Shown: positions 1 through 10,428 of the stretch, piece after piece | Layout: each line of letters begins with the position of its first letter | Position numbering within the stretch: the first letter of the stretch is position 1 | Assembly: GCA_003988855.1 (NCBI GenBank) | Contig: QYAI01000245.1 | Coordinates: 1-28,019 of the forward strand | Origin: Arachnopeziza araneosa | Lineage: Eukaryota; Ascomycota; Leotiomycetes; Helotiales; Arachnopezizaceae | DNA length: 28,019 nucleotides | Reading direction: 5' to 3' | The notes under the pieces: model-generated | What the model saw: only the letters and a program-made list of their open reading frames with translations | What the model was told of the DNA's origin: nothing | The model's database searches: none | Position numbers and translations under genes: made by a program

Positions 1-461
1 CAAATTCTTCTTGTGCTTCGCAAAACAAGCTATAATCAAGTGATCGATCGCGAGTCGATTGTACGCTTCTGAGTTCTTATCGTAAGGTGCGTGCTTTATC
101 AGTTCTAGGACAAAAGCTTGAAGTAGGTTAGTTATACTCAATTTGAAGATAAAAAGGGCAAGTATACTCAAGGAGGCTGGAACATCATAGTCTTTCTTTT
201 GCAAGTCCCACGGCTGACTCTCTTTCAGGCCGAAGATCTCTACTACTCTGTCGAAAGTGAGATCTCTTGCAGCTAACTAGATAAGAGCTTGTAAGTAGAA
301 GTACTTTTGGAATAGATTAGCTTCGATACTCTTACAGGTTGAGGCGCGTCGTTCTCATCTTCAAGCTTCTCCACAAACTTTGCAACTTGATCCAGAGATA
401 GGTGTCGTAGTTGGTTTGCTACCCACTTCTTCTCGACACGGTTAGAGTATCTAGGCGCCAT
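1..461 (-). CDS. unrecognised protein, 5' end, two exons, runs off left edge
   Basis: Exon 1 is 461-336 with an ATG at 461 (start MAPRYSNRVEKKW). Exon 2 starts at 276 and is open to base 1. The 59-base intron 335-277 has a GTAAGA donor and a CTAG acceptor, and both junctions are in phase 0, so exon 1 (ending DENDAPQP) joins cleanly to exon 2 (starting LAARDLTFDRVV). The visible part is about 134 residues: a basic, then acidic N-terminus, then a hydrophobic helix-like stretch (SILALFIFKLSITNLLQAFV) and a charged segment. I recognise no family. The clean splice and the 92-codon open exon argue for a real gene, but the 3' part is missing, so it could also be a fragment. Confidence 0.55.
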
Positions 462-681
462 TTGACTAGCAGGATTGTTTCGTACACTGACTGTGAGGTT
501 TTTTGATGGAGGGGCGAAATGATGTGCGGTTTTGGATTTAAGGTTTAGCGCGGTTTCTTGGGTGCCTGAGGCTGAGAATCAGTGAGTTGACTGAGCCGAG
601 GGTGAGCCGAGGGTGATTAGCGCCTGAGCAAGAGCAGCAAGCTTACTAACTGAATGTGATGGAGAAGAACGGGAAAATTAA

Positions 682-1787
682 TTGATAATAGCCGATTATT
701 CATTGACGCTTTCGGAGGTATATCTACAAGCTTTTACGGCATTTTTGAACTATTCACACCGCTTAGATATTCTGTCTTATTGCAGTCTTGCTTCGAGCCA
801 TCTAGAAGGCCCATCATGGTTGGCAGATTGGTCTTCAATCAAATGCTTGAACACTTTACCTCGCGGCTTTCAAGCTACCGGAATATCTATTGCTCAAGCT
901 AAACTTCTTGGAGCAGCAACTCTAGAAGTTACCGGGACCTTTTACGATAAAGTGAGTTATGTAAGCAGTGAAGTACCCCTTACTCCCGAGCAAAGTCTTC
1001 GCGCTATCCGTCACTGGGAGATTGACGTCGACTTTCAAACCACCTACGCTACCGGCCAAACCTCTCTAGATGCCTTTATCTCTCTTATCTTCATGGAACA
1101 AATGCAAAACAGATACCCTGTGAGTTCTTTGCCGGAGTTGCGGCATCTGAAAGATATGTTCTTGGAGAGAATATCTTGTAGGGCCTTGCACGAAGGCGTG
1201 ACCTACACTTCCAATAGAAATATATCCTACATGAAAAGCTGGCTTGCACGTCGTAGTTTCTTCCTCACAAGAAAGGGTTACATGGGATTGGGCCCTGCTG
1301 GCATACGTACAGGTGTGGATCTTGCCAGATTATTCAAACTAAGAGAGCTGTCATCTAACAATGCACTGTAGGGGACACCTTGGGAGTTATACTAGGGTGC
1401 TCTGATCCAATTATGATTCGTTCGACTGAAAAAGACAAGTTTCAAGTCGTTGGCGGCTGCTATGTTCAAGGCATGATGGATTCAGAAGGTTTGCTGGGCC
1501 CTTTGCCAGAAAACTGGAAGGGCCACATACTTCCAGATTCTTATGGGACCTGGAAGTACTGGTATCATAATGACAAGACTGGAGATACGACTTCAAACGA
1601 CCCGAGACTAGGTTCTCTACCATTGGAATGGCAGGAGGTGGAGGCTGTTAGGACGCCGAATGATCCTTACCACTTTGCAAGGTTTCGAAACATCCACACT
1701 GGCGAAACAATCAACGGGGACCCACGCTTATTTCCGGAAGCGTTGGAGGCGCGTGGTGTCAAGATGGAGACGTTTCAACTAGTCTAA
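682..1787 (+). pseudogene. HET-domain protein remnant with WW-like C-terminal tail
   Basis: Two open blocks read as the C-terminal half of a fungal HET (heterokaryon incompatibility) protein. Block 1 (682-1371) starts abruptly at ADYSLTLSEVY, the segment that normally follows the HET core, and runs through PSWLADWS and GYMGLGPAG. Block 2 (from about 1368 to 1787, another frame) continues with GDTLGVILGC and a QVVGGCYVQGMMDSEGLLGPLP segment, then the WW-like NDPRLGSLPLEW and the ending PEALEARGV. A shift between about 1350 and 1368 is needed to join them. The catalytic-like N-terminal HET core is absent: a TAA at 679-681 lies directly upstream and no HET sequence was seen before it. Such proteins trigger cell death on fusion of unlike strains; this copy cannot encode the core and is judged dead. 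Confidence 0.82.
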
Positions 1788-3169
1788 GATGAACACAATG
1801 GGGGGCCATCGGACATGTGTAAGTGCTTTATTAATGAGGATCTTATCAATGACGAACCTTATAATAACCAATCTTACAATGACATATGATGACATATATT
1901 GAGAACACAAAAGAGTCCTTCGAGCGCCTCTCTAAAAAGAACACCCCCCCAAAATCGGATTCATTGTGAGACGTATCAATCCTGCATCCATACCTGCATC
2001 CACGAAAAACCGCGTGATTCAGAACTTCGGGCACGAGGTAACGTTTTGTCAAGAAGAAGATCAAAAAAGAAGCGCCGGAAGATGAGCAAGAACCGGCATG
2101 TTTCAACACGCTACGAGTGGGATGCTGCTTTCGGCTGAGATGATGAACACGGCAAGAGAAAGACGGTTCCTATGCACAAGAAGATCCTGGATCCTGGATC
2201 GAAGCGCTTCCGCTCGGCCAGTTCCGTAGACTCGTAGGTAGGTCGGGTGCAAAAACCAAACAAACTGCGGGCTAGCACCTGAATCTCACACGTGCATCTA
2301 CGAGATACCACCAGCCACCAGACACCGCGATAGCAGCAAATAAACCAGTCCGTGAGAGAATACTTTCATCGGGCCATGTACAGGACTCAATCTATTAACA
2401 TGGCCCCATCAAAAGCCTCTATGCGGCTGCACAGAGCAGGGTAATCTGGGTACCCGGAGTAGCTCCTTGGGAGAGAGATCGTGTCACGCTACACGACTGG
2501 ATGGTTGCGTGAGATGCTGTAAGCTTCCGTGTTTTGTTATTGTATCTTCTATTTTATGCTCCATCTCCGAGATAACTTTGCAGAGTTCATGAATCCTCGT
2601 AGATTGTAGGATGTCGAAGCTAAGATCGCCAAGGCTTTGGAGGTCGCTAAAGTACCGACTGATGTTTGGAAAGTCGTTTTATTCGGTTGGCATCTTCCGT
2701 AAACCTCTCTGGATCTTGGATCAGATGTAAAGCACTGAGAGAAGTTGGCTGACAAAGTCAAAACCAGTCCGTCCATGGTCGCTCGCCTGTCTTCTCCTTC
2801 ATGTCCTCTGTTGTGGCCTGAGGCCCCCAGTTGCCACTGGTGGCAATGGAAGCCTGGAGGGCTGAACTGGAGAGCCTGTAGAGCTGAACTGGAGGCCCCT
2901 ATAGGGCGCACACTTGATTTGTCACGTGCCATTATTAGTCAACCTAGCCTCGGCCATCACAACATCCTCATCAGTTTTCATCGTATCACGTGACTTTTCT
3001 TGGTGGAGCCGCAGAGCATGTTTGTGTTTCCAAACAAGACCATTCTGGATGTTGATGGAGAGCAGTTGAGTCCAAAGATTTGCAATTCTTGTGGGCTTGA
3101 AGACGGAGGTTTCGCTGCGGACCTCGACTGGCCATGCTTCAGTAACGAGGGGTGTATCAGGACGCGGGA
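1788..3169. other. no supported gene
   Basis: Open frames here (for example minus 2549-2932, plus 1899-2138) lack recognisable motifs and splice context. A short direct repeat of GCTGAACTGGAG occurs at 2861 and 2883. Nothing else stands out. Confidence 0.5.
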
Positions 3170-3208
3170 GCGAGGAGAGCAAGATGCGAGGAGAGCAAGA
3201 TGCGAGGA
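3170..3208. repeat. 16-bp tandem repeat
   Basis: The unit GCGAGGAGAGCAAGAT occurs at 3170-3185 and 3186-3201, with a partial third copy. The period is not a multiple of three, so it is unlikely to be coding. Confidence 0.8.
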
Positions 3209-3380
3209 CGTGCCGCGTGATCTGTATCATGAAGAAAATGACAGCCAGCTTGTACAGCGCTTGTGAATTCGAGTGCCATTTTTAGGCTCCTCGAGTGTGA
3301 AGATGAGATGGATTTGTGAAGAGACATTTTTATTGAAATGCCTTTGGAGAATAGAAACACGTGATGGTTGCCTGGCAGGA

Positions 3381-3473
3381 TGCTGCCTCAAGGGAGATGC
3401 TGCCTCAAGGGAGATGCTGCCTCAAGGGAGATGTTGTCTCAAGGGAGATGCTGTCTCAAGGGATATGCTGCCT
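3381..3473. repeat. 17-bp minisatellite, five units plus a partial
   Basis: Units start at 3381, 3398, 3415, 3432 and 3449, with a partial unit at 3466. The consensus is TGCTGCCTCAAGGGAGA. The first three units are identical; the fourth and fifth carry C-to-T changes (TGTTGTC, TGCTGTC). Period 17 shifts frame with each copy, so the open frames crossing it are artefacts. Confidence 0.92.
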
Positions 3474-3534
3474 TATTGATGTCTGGGAAGATATTGATGC
3501 CTGAAAATAGCGTGTAGCCTGAGGCACCCATCTG

Positions 3535-3574
3535 GTTCCCTCTAGCTCCCTCTAGTTCCCTCTAGTTCCCTCTT
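3535..3574. repeat. 10-bp tandem repeat, four units
   Basis: Four units of GTTCCCTCTA (second unit GCTCCCTCTA, last GTTCCCTCTT) sit 60 bases after the 17-bp minisatellite. Confidence 0.88.
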
Positions 3575-4763
3575 ACAGTAGTTCGCTCCTTCTCAACATG
3601 CCATGCCACGGGACAGATGGTTTGCATATGCGCAGCACCGTTCCGTCATCCTTCTCTTTTCCGCTCGTGCTGCCTTGACATGTTGGCCCAAAGCGGCAGG
3701 TGAGGGAATTCTTTTTTCTCTTCAGTTTACGATCCTTGTCCATCACGGGACACCGCGGACTTAGCGCGTCATGGCGCGACGCGGTCTATCCAATGAGCCA
3801 GCATGGGCGGCGTTCTTATCTCTGGGAGGGGTGGGATGCCTGGTTGCCACCTCATCCGTCTTCATGCAACCTCTTTGCGAGGGAGATGTTGGGAATGCGC
3901 AACATTGAGGAAGAGAGACTCTTTATTTGTGCGCAACTTGTCGTTGCTACCTGCGGAATAAGCGAGAGGAAGGGGCAACGAACGGTGGGAAGGGAGAGCG
4001 GTGGTTTTTCCCAGAGCCCAGAGCCCAGCCCTCAGAACATCACACTCCATGATCCAGCTGAACCAGATGGTGTCATTTACCCGCCCGATAGATGCCATTT
4101 GTGGGAATGGGCCGGTAGCAGTCTCACCGCGAGCACCACCAGCCTATCGCCGCCACACTTGAGCAGAGGAGCGTAGTCATTTGACTTCGTGTTGAGTGCC
4201 ACTCTACCTTTCGAGGAGAGACGCGTCCTTTACTCGCGCACTCCCCTCCCGCTGTGAAAATGGGTCGAGGGAGTGGCATAAATCCGCCCAATTATCGTTT
4301 CCTGAATGGGCATGTCGCCGGAGGCAGAGCCAACCCCTGTCTGTTGGAATTGAAATCACCAAAGGGCTCCCTGAGCCCTCCATGATGGGGGGTGCTGAGA
4401 CAAACCTTGCATGGCACTGTTGCACAAGAACTTTTCAGCCTGATATTGTGGTGGCCCCCCTCCATCTTTCCTGCTTCTTTATGAACTTTCTTCTCTCAGA
4501 GTACCCGTTGTTCTCTCTAACATGAGCGTCAACAAGCCGATTTTCAGCGGTAAATTTGCTGCCATCAATTGAATCCTGCTACTTTCTGTCGCTATTCCTT
4601 CGCCCTTCCCTCCCTATGAGCGACTCCTGGATCGAATTTGCGGTCGGCGGCTTCAAAGACCACTCATTGTCGCCTCCCAGAGCCAGTAGCCCAGCCCTTT
4701 ACAACAAGAGCTTCCCTCTCTGCTTTCTGCAAGCAAGAGAAGAGATACATAGCCTCCTATTTC
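3575..4763. other. no supported gene; pyrimidine-rich spacer
   Basis: The longest open frame (plus 3700-4176, 158 codons) has no recognisable motif, and no splice sites extend it into anything. A short CCCAGAG repeat lies near 4012-4028. Confidence 0.45.
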
Positions 4764-4806
4764 CTCGTCGTCGTCATCATCATCGCCGTCATCATCGCCA
4801 TCGCCA
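4764..4806. repeat. imperfect (GTC/ATC/GCC)n trinucleotide tract
   Basis: About 14 triplets of GTC, ATC and GCC. In one plus frame it reads as a run of Val/Ile/Ala that mimics a membrane helix; on the minus strand it reads as an acidic Asp run. I treat it as a microsatellite rather than coding. Confidence 0.7.
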
Positions 4807-4894
4807 CTGTAGCCATTGTCCCTTCTAACTATTCGAGGTAAGGGTCTCTGCGATCGACTCACGGCCTTGTTGCGACAAGACTAATGTAGGTCTG

Positions 4895-5830
4895 TTGCAA
4901 TCCCATCTTGACTCTTCGAATACTTCCGACACCCTATCGTCCCACTATCCCCTTGTCTACAATAATACTCGATCGCATACTTCAGAAAAAGCATCGCCGT
5001 CCTTACTAAGCCTGAGTTGGCAACATCTTCGACCGTCCGAAAGGCAACATCGAAAGAATACAATCCGACTGCGGTGATGCGTCGACAAGTCGAACAGATC
5101 GATGCCTCAAAACCCTGTCGTCAAATGCCTGTTACATGCTGTGATCTATCGTCGACTTGACTAACCCTCCAAGCTCACAGCCTCGTTCAATGTCTCGAAA
5201 CTCAACATTGAGAGAGTACTATCGCATGCGACACATCGACAAAATAGAAGGCATCTTAGCCTCGAAAATCCTTCTTCCAATGCCTATCTTATGCTGTCGA
5301 TGCCTATTGTATGCTGTAATCCATCGCCTAATCCTCCTACTTGACAACCTCGTTCGACTATCTCGAATTCGACATCGAAACAATACAAGCGCATTGCCAT
5401 ATATCGACAAGGTGGAAGGGATCTTGCCTCGAGACTCTTTTGTCCGATTTTTGTTGCGTTGATGCTTATTGTATGCTGTAATCCATCGCCGGTTTCACCC
5501 ACCCACCTGCTTGGTAACCTCGCTCGACTCTCTCCAAAACTTAGCGTCGAAACGATACCGGCGCATGGCGATACCTTGACAGAATAGAGCGGATGGATGC
5601 CTCGAGTCCCTTTCTTTCATTGTTCATTGTATCGATGCTTATTGTATGCTGTGATCTATCCCTGGCTTGACTAACCTCCTCGTTGACAACTTCGCTCGGC
5701 AGTCCCGAAACTTCAGCGTGGAACAATACAATCGCATTCCGATACAGCGACAGAATAGAACGAAGCTACGCCTCGAAACTCCTCCGTCCAATGCCTATGA
5801 TATGCTATAATCTATCGTCGATGCTTGTAT
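4895..5830. repeat. degenerate tandem array, unit about 156-175 bp, five to six copies
   Basis: A landmark ATGCTGTgATCTATCG (with variants) recurs at 5136, 5311, 5473, 5646 and 5802, spacings 175, 162, 173 and 156. Between landmarks come the same blocks in order: a TTGACTAACC-like stretch, CCTCGTTCGACT, a TCTCGAAACTTC-like block, CATCGAAACAATACAA, CGCATTGCGATAC, a CGACAGAATAGAA block and CCTCGAAACTCCT. A sixth, more decayed copy seems to cover 4895-5130. Copies differ by many substitutions and small indels, so the array is old. Minus-strand frames in the copies share peptides such as FDVEFEIVERG but are broken by stops; I see no intact repeat protein. Confidence 0.8.
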
Positions 5831-7341
5831 ATTCTTGGATGCGAATAAACGTTGGTCTTGATGTAGAGGGTCTTCATCGTCGGTCGCATCCTTCTTTGCC
5901 AGAGAAGCGTATGCAAGAAAACACAGTAACTAATTGGCTTCAACAGCTCTTCAGTATAGTATTTACCTCTCCGATTACCTCTATAGTCGCAGAACAACTT
6001 CTTTCGTCTCATAAGCGTTGTCGCCGACGAAGAAAGAACTGGGTTTTCTTCCGGCTCTGAACTTGAACATCACCAAATTATTTCCACTCCATCTCTGTAA
6101 GTGCACACAATCTGTCTTTATCCCAGCCTCGATTTACCGTGGTATCATGGTCATTCAATCATTTTTTGATTGTTGACTACGATGAATTCTCTGGTTACTT
6201 CTCACTTCGAAAGGCGACTTTCTTCACTTCGAAGTCTCAAGTTACTTATTAGCGCTACGAATATTCCCGAAGCACTGCCCACTGCAAGTACCCCAATTCC
6301 CAAGCCGATAGACTCTTCAGCGTCTCTCACTCCTAGCTTATGCTACCATTAGATCATTCCAAAGACTTGATAGCTTCTCAATCCTGTAAGTTAAATCTAG
6401 CTAATTTTAAAACCTCCAAAGCGGCCCACGTTGTTCTTGACGGAAACACGGAAAGATCCTCGACCGGTGTACACCATATCGAGAGATCCCCAGGGATTAC
6501 CGTCATACAAGCATCCTTCAACCCCACGACGCTTTGCCAACCACCTCGTATGGATGAACTACGTCCATTCCAAGAAGCAACTTTCATTATTCTGCAACTA
6601 TCCACGGATCTCTGTGAAGCAACCCGAGGAACGACTCATCCCCAAACCAAGAAGCATCCCGCAGACTTGTCAAACGCTAATCAGCCGAATACCTCGATCC
6701 CGAGATGACAATCCCTCCTGGTTCGTAGTGAGATTTGCTTTTTAGAGTCATCCGCTCATTATCAAAGCAATTCAAGGTAAAGCCGCAGTCCTCAGCAATG
6801 GGGAGATTTTCCACGCTTTCCGGGCTAAGCAGCCACCCTTGATCTTGGATGATTGCCCAATCGGATCACACTGTCAACAAGCTCTGGGCTCTACGCCTCT
6901 GCACCGGCACGCGGAAGACTCCCGATGCAGGATATTTGTCTCAACATCCATCGATATGTTTGCTCGACTTGTCATTCTTGCCTCTGGATCGATATGCTTC
7001 TACTGGCTTGTGCCAAAAGTATGCGAGCAGAATCTGTACCCGGCTGGATTCAAAGGAGGCTGCAGACCACACACCCGCTTAGCGCCCACTTGAAAGGGGG
7101 TGTTACAGTCAGGACCATCAACACTTCGAATTCGACTCGTCATCAGCAAACTCCTTCTGCAGACGCTCAAAGACAAAAGCAGCTCTGTTCTGAGAAAGCT
7201 AAATACTACAGCACCATCTGCTCCCCCAAGATCAGACAAGACTCACCCTTCACAGCCTTCTGATGCAGACAGCAAGTCTTCCAACTCGAACCCATTTACT
7301 TTACTATTGCCAACATCCTACAACCACGATAACTTCCCACA
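5831..7341. other. no supported gene; C-rich overlapping open frames
   Basis: Several overlapping plus-strand frames (6340-6708, 6431-6745, 6853-7263, 7100-7345) have fairly natural composition, for example SRDPQGLPSYKHPSTPRR in 6431-6745, but none is recognisable and I could not join them by consistent splice sites. The last few hundred bases probably hold the promoter and leader of the gene at 7342. Confidence 0.4.
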
Positions 7342-8285
7342 ATGACAAAGTCTCATCAATATCGACTCCATCGCATCTGCGACTCTCTCTCCGTTGCCCG
7401 CGTCGATGAACCACTCCCCAAATCCCGGAAACATCATGACCTCAAGCGCTGCCCGCTCTGCCAATATCACAACAAGCGCTCTACTCAGTTCAGAGGACAC
7501 TTGAAGAAAGCTCGCGGGTTGAGAGCCAGTGCTGGTATATGCCGCCCTGAGAAATCCAACACAAAACATGTCTGACGTCTTGCAGAAGCTCGCCGGATCA
7601 AGAAGAAGACTGCTTCTGTGGCAGCGGGGTTGGAGAAGCTCGCTACAAGTGATGGTAAGGACGTCCTGGTAGCGGTGACTGTGAAAGAGTTAGCTAACGG
7701 GATCCTATATTAGCTCCCGTACCATCGACGACTTCTACGAGCCAAGCCCCCGATCTCTCAAATACCCAATCATATCGTCCTCCGAATACAGACACGAACA
7801 TGCCGATATCGCCTGCAAGCAGCATCGAACTGAACAACACTGCGACGATGGCATATATCTCAGAGACCTACACACGATATGAACCACTCTCGACTCTCCC
7901 TCTCACCTCTCACCAACGAGCTCAGAGCTCACCCCCAGCTCTCTCATACACGATGCAACTCCCACCAACCCCCACCAGCGCCAAACCCTCGATGTCTACA
8001 AAGCGTGAGGGACTCGGTGGCAGTCCCGCCCGTGATTCACCTGCAGGCCATTCCTCTCCAGGCCAGACCTTGACTCCAAGCACAACCCAGCACGGGTTCA
8101 TCCCCGAGCCGGCGTTGCTACCAGCTAACTTAGATCTAGATTGGGATCCGGACTGGGACCTGGGCCTGGACTTGAGCTTCGAGCAGTACAACAAGGGAGG
8201 CATGCGTGCTCTGTTTGAGAGTAACCAGGGACTGTACGATGCCTCTCTCGCGTATCTCTTGAGTTTCGATGCGCTGCCTTATTGA
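7342..8285 (+). CDS. three-exon protein with a half C2H2-like finger and Ser/Thr/Pro-rich body
   Basis: Exons 7342-7534, 7586-7654 and 7714-8285 join in one frame of 277 residues. Intron 1 (51 bases) has GTATAT...CTGAC...TTGCAG; intron 2 (59 bases) has GTAAGG...CTAAC...ATTAG; both are phase 1. The ATG sits in a good CCACAATGA context. Near residues 36-56 is RCPLCQYHNKRSTQFRGHLK, with C-x2-C-x12-H spacing as in a C2H2 finger but without the fourth ligand three residues on. A basic helix follows (EARRIKKK), then a long Ser/Thr/Pro-rich, probably disordered part, and an acidic Asp/Trp/Leu-rich patch (DLDWDPDWDLGLDL) near the end that could be an activation-type segment. A nuclear regulator is possible, but this is inference; I do not recognise the family. 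Confidence 0.72.
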
Positions 8286-9207
8286 TTCGTTGAGTGGTGC
8301 AGTTAGCGTACTGTTTGATTTGGACTGGTTGTTTCGTTTGTCGCAGATTGAGGGAGAATAAATTGGACTTGAGGATATTGCGGGCTGACGTTTGTTTTCA
8401 CTAAAGCGGATCGTTCTTATCTGGCGTACTGTTGCTATACAGGAGCGTTGTCGTCGCGCTGAGAGATGGTTATATCCTGGTGACTCGTTGTTTCCAAGAA
8501 GACTGTTATTGCACTGGAGTAATGTCGTCACCACGGTGGCTCGTCGTCGTACGGGAGGATTACCGTCACACAAAAGGATCGGTGTTACCAGACTGCTTTA
8601 TGTATTTATCTCGCTTTGTACTGTCGATGGTTGGAGTTGGGATCATCAATAAACTCGCTTTGGGTTGGGATCAGAATGATATGTGGGAGGCAGATTGTAA
8701 CATCTCACAAGAGACGCGCAGACTTTCAGGAGAGATGCTATATTGTTCTGATGTATGTAATGGTATCTGCGAATCATTGCAGATCATCGTTACACCTGTT
8801 TCCTATCTCGTTTAATCTATTCATACATACAAGAAGAGCTACATCCATCCGCAAGCCCGGATGCACATCTACAGATACATATCCACCTCCACCTCCCCAC
8901 CCTCTCACCCATCTACCATCACAAACCCCAACTATCACGGTGGATTTGTCAGTCTGCCATCCATCTTGGGAGAGAGACCCAACTTTTACCCCGCACACCC
9001 GCTGAGTGCAGAGGCAAGTAAACAACCCCGCAGACACCCAAGACCCAAGAACCAAGACCCAAACCCATCCTTCTTCCGACACAGCAGAAGATGGCTGGTT
9101 CTCAGGGACTGGAAGTTGATGAGGGCATCGGGCGTTGTTTTTGGGGTGCGGAGGCTTGATTTGAATGGACCTCGCCCCGTTGCATCCTGTGCTATCTGAA
9201 GAGTTCG
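8286..9207. other. no supported gene
   Basis: This is the 3' flank of the preceding gene followed by C-rich spacer. Open frames on both strands (minus 8774-9229, plus 8616-9005) are low-complexity shadows without motifs. Confidence 0.45.
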
Positions 9208-9400
9208 AGGTATGAAATGGGATATGCATTTTTGGAACTATGCTATCCTACCAGGTTGCTTGTCCTCAGAGCACGATCCGAAACGAAGCATATATTTTTA
9301 ACTACGCCATTCCATCTAAGTTATTCATGTGCAGAGCGCGATTCGAAATGAAGCACGCATTTTCAACTATGCCATCCCATCCAAGTTATTCATCTTGGAG
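9208..9400. repeat. 65-bp tandem repeat, about three copies
   Basis: Copies lie at about 9208-9272 (most diverged), 9273-9337 and 9338-9400. Shared blocks are CGAAAcGAAGCA, TTTCAACTAtGCCATcCCATC and AAGTTATTCAT, each copy ending in an AGAGC/GGAGC block. The last copy overlaps the stop codon region of the minus-strand coding block that ends at 9390. Confidence 0.82.
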
Positions 9401-9920
9401 CTCCATCCGAAGGGGAGAAATACCTGCTCTCAAGCAGCAAACCGAATGCCGCATCATCGAGATAATCGGTATCGAACAGCGGTGGGTGGTGCTCCGGTTG
9501 CAGAGGCTCTGATGGGCCTGGGGGGGAATTCATCGCCTCTGCGGGAACATCGGTATGCTGGTTTGGAGCAACGCCGCGTAGGGGAAGGCTTGTTGGGTCC
9601 GCCGTGCTGGAGGTGGACACGGTACCGCTATTGACTTCGTCGTGTGATTCCTCCTCGTTCTTGGTTGATTCCTCCTCATTCTCATCGGTGGTGAGACTTT
9701 TGGTTGCGGCGTCTGCGGATTTGCCTTTTCTTGACGGAGAGGTAGACTCTAGAAGGTTGATCGGGTTATCTTCAGGCACCCTGCTGATTGAATCCGAGTC
9801 CTCTGGATCAGAACTGCTTTCCAACTGGTTGTCTGTCGCTTTGATAGTTTTGTGGACACGCTTGCCCTAGAGATAGCTGCGAAGAGATTCTCCTTGATTC
9901 TCATAGTCAAGTACTTCCAT
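9390..9920 (-). CDS. acidic Ser-rich protein, partial model; in-frame TAG or an intron at 9867-9869
   Basis: The minus frame from 9866 to 9390 is open for 158 codons: basic GKRVHKTIKATDNQ, then SSSDPEDSDS, an acidic DENEEEST segment, and an end with FDTDYLDDAAFGLLLESRYF. It looks like a disordered nuclear-type protein. There are two readings of its start. In one, an ATG at 9920 opens MEVLDYENQGESLRSYL, then TAG (9869-9867), then the block, which would be a nonsense lesion. In the other, bases 9923-9867 are a 57-base intron (GTAATG...CTAG) joining an upstream KSALTVKRS exon. Both reading frames fit. The family is unknown to me, and the upstream exons could not be settled. Confidence 0.45.
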
Positions 9921-10146
9921 TACGCTACGTTTCACCGTCAACGCCGACTTTCCCTAACTGTCCAAGAGCGCAGCCAATACCAATACTGCTGATCAAGGCA
10001 CGTTTGATCCTTATTGAATAATCCTTTGGGTGTGCCACCAAAATCGAGGAACCCAAGCTTTAGTTGAGTCAAGGCTCTGAAAGAATAACTCGAGATGGAA
10101 ATCAAGGCAGTATCGACCTCGTACGTTTCCTAGATCCCGCTAATAC

Positions 10147-10175
10147 TAGATCACATTAAGATTAAAGGTGATCTA
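10147..10175. repeat. short inverted repeat in AT-rich spacer
   Basis: TAGATCAC (10147-10154) and GTGATCTA (10168-10175) are perfect inverted 8-mers around a 13-base loop. The surrounding 10140-10210 is very AT-rich. The rest of 9924-10428 shows no supported gene beyond possible upstream exons of the neighbour. Confidence 0.6.
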
Positions 10176-10428
10176 ATAATATATATTCTTTATATACGGC
10201 TTAGCTTAAAGCCAAAAAGCGCGTGTGATATAATAACAGATCTGTCGAACAATTACGCATTGAAGCCGAAAATCGGCCATTTATCCATGGCTTTCGCATT
10301 TCAAATCCCATTAAACGCATATCCAACTAGACGGCACAACCTTCCTCCCACTCAAACCTCTCTCTGCTATGATTTTATCCAATTCAATCCAATCCAGACA
10401 CCGATTTGGGAGAGACTTGAACAGCAGT

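Noticed and set aside
2549..2932. 127-codon minus-strand open frame
   Set aside because: No motif, no splice context, and it crosses short direct repeats; most likely a chance frame.
3700..4176. 158-codon plus-strand open frame
   Set aside because: Composition is that of spacer DNA and nothing in it is recognisable.
4638..4841. Apparent membrane-anchored small protein with a Val/Ile/Ala helix
   Set aside because: The helix is only the translation of a GTC/ATC/GCC trinucleotide tract, and no upstream ATG or conserved part supports it.
6340..6745. Overlapping plus-strand frames of about 105-122 codons
   Set aside because: They overlap in different frames and could not be spliced into a recognisable protein.
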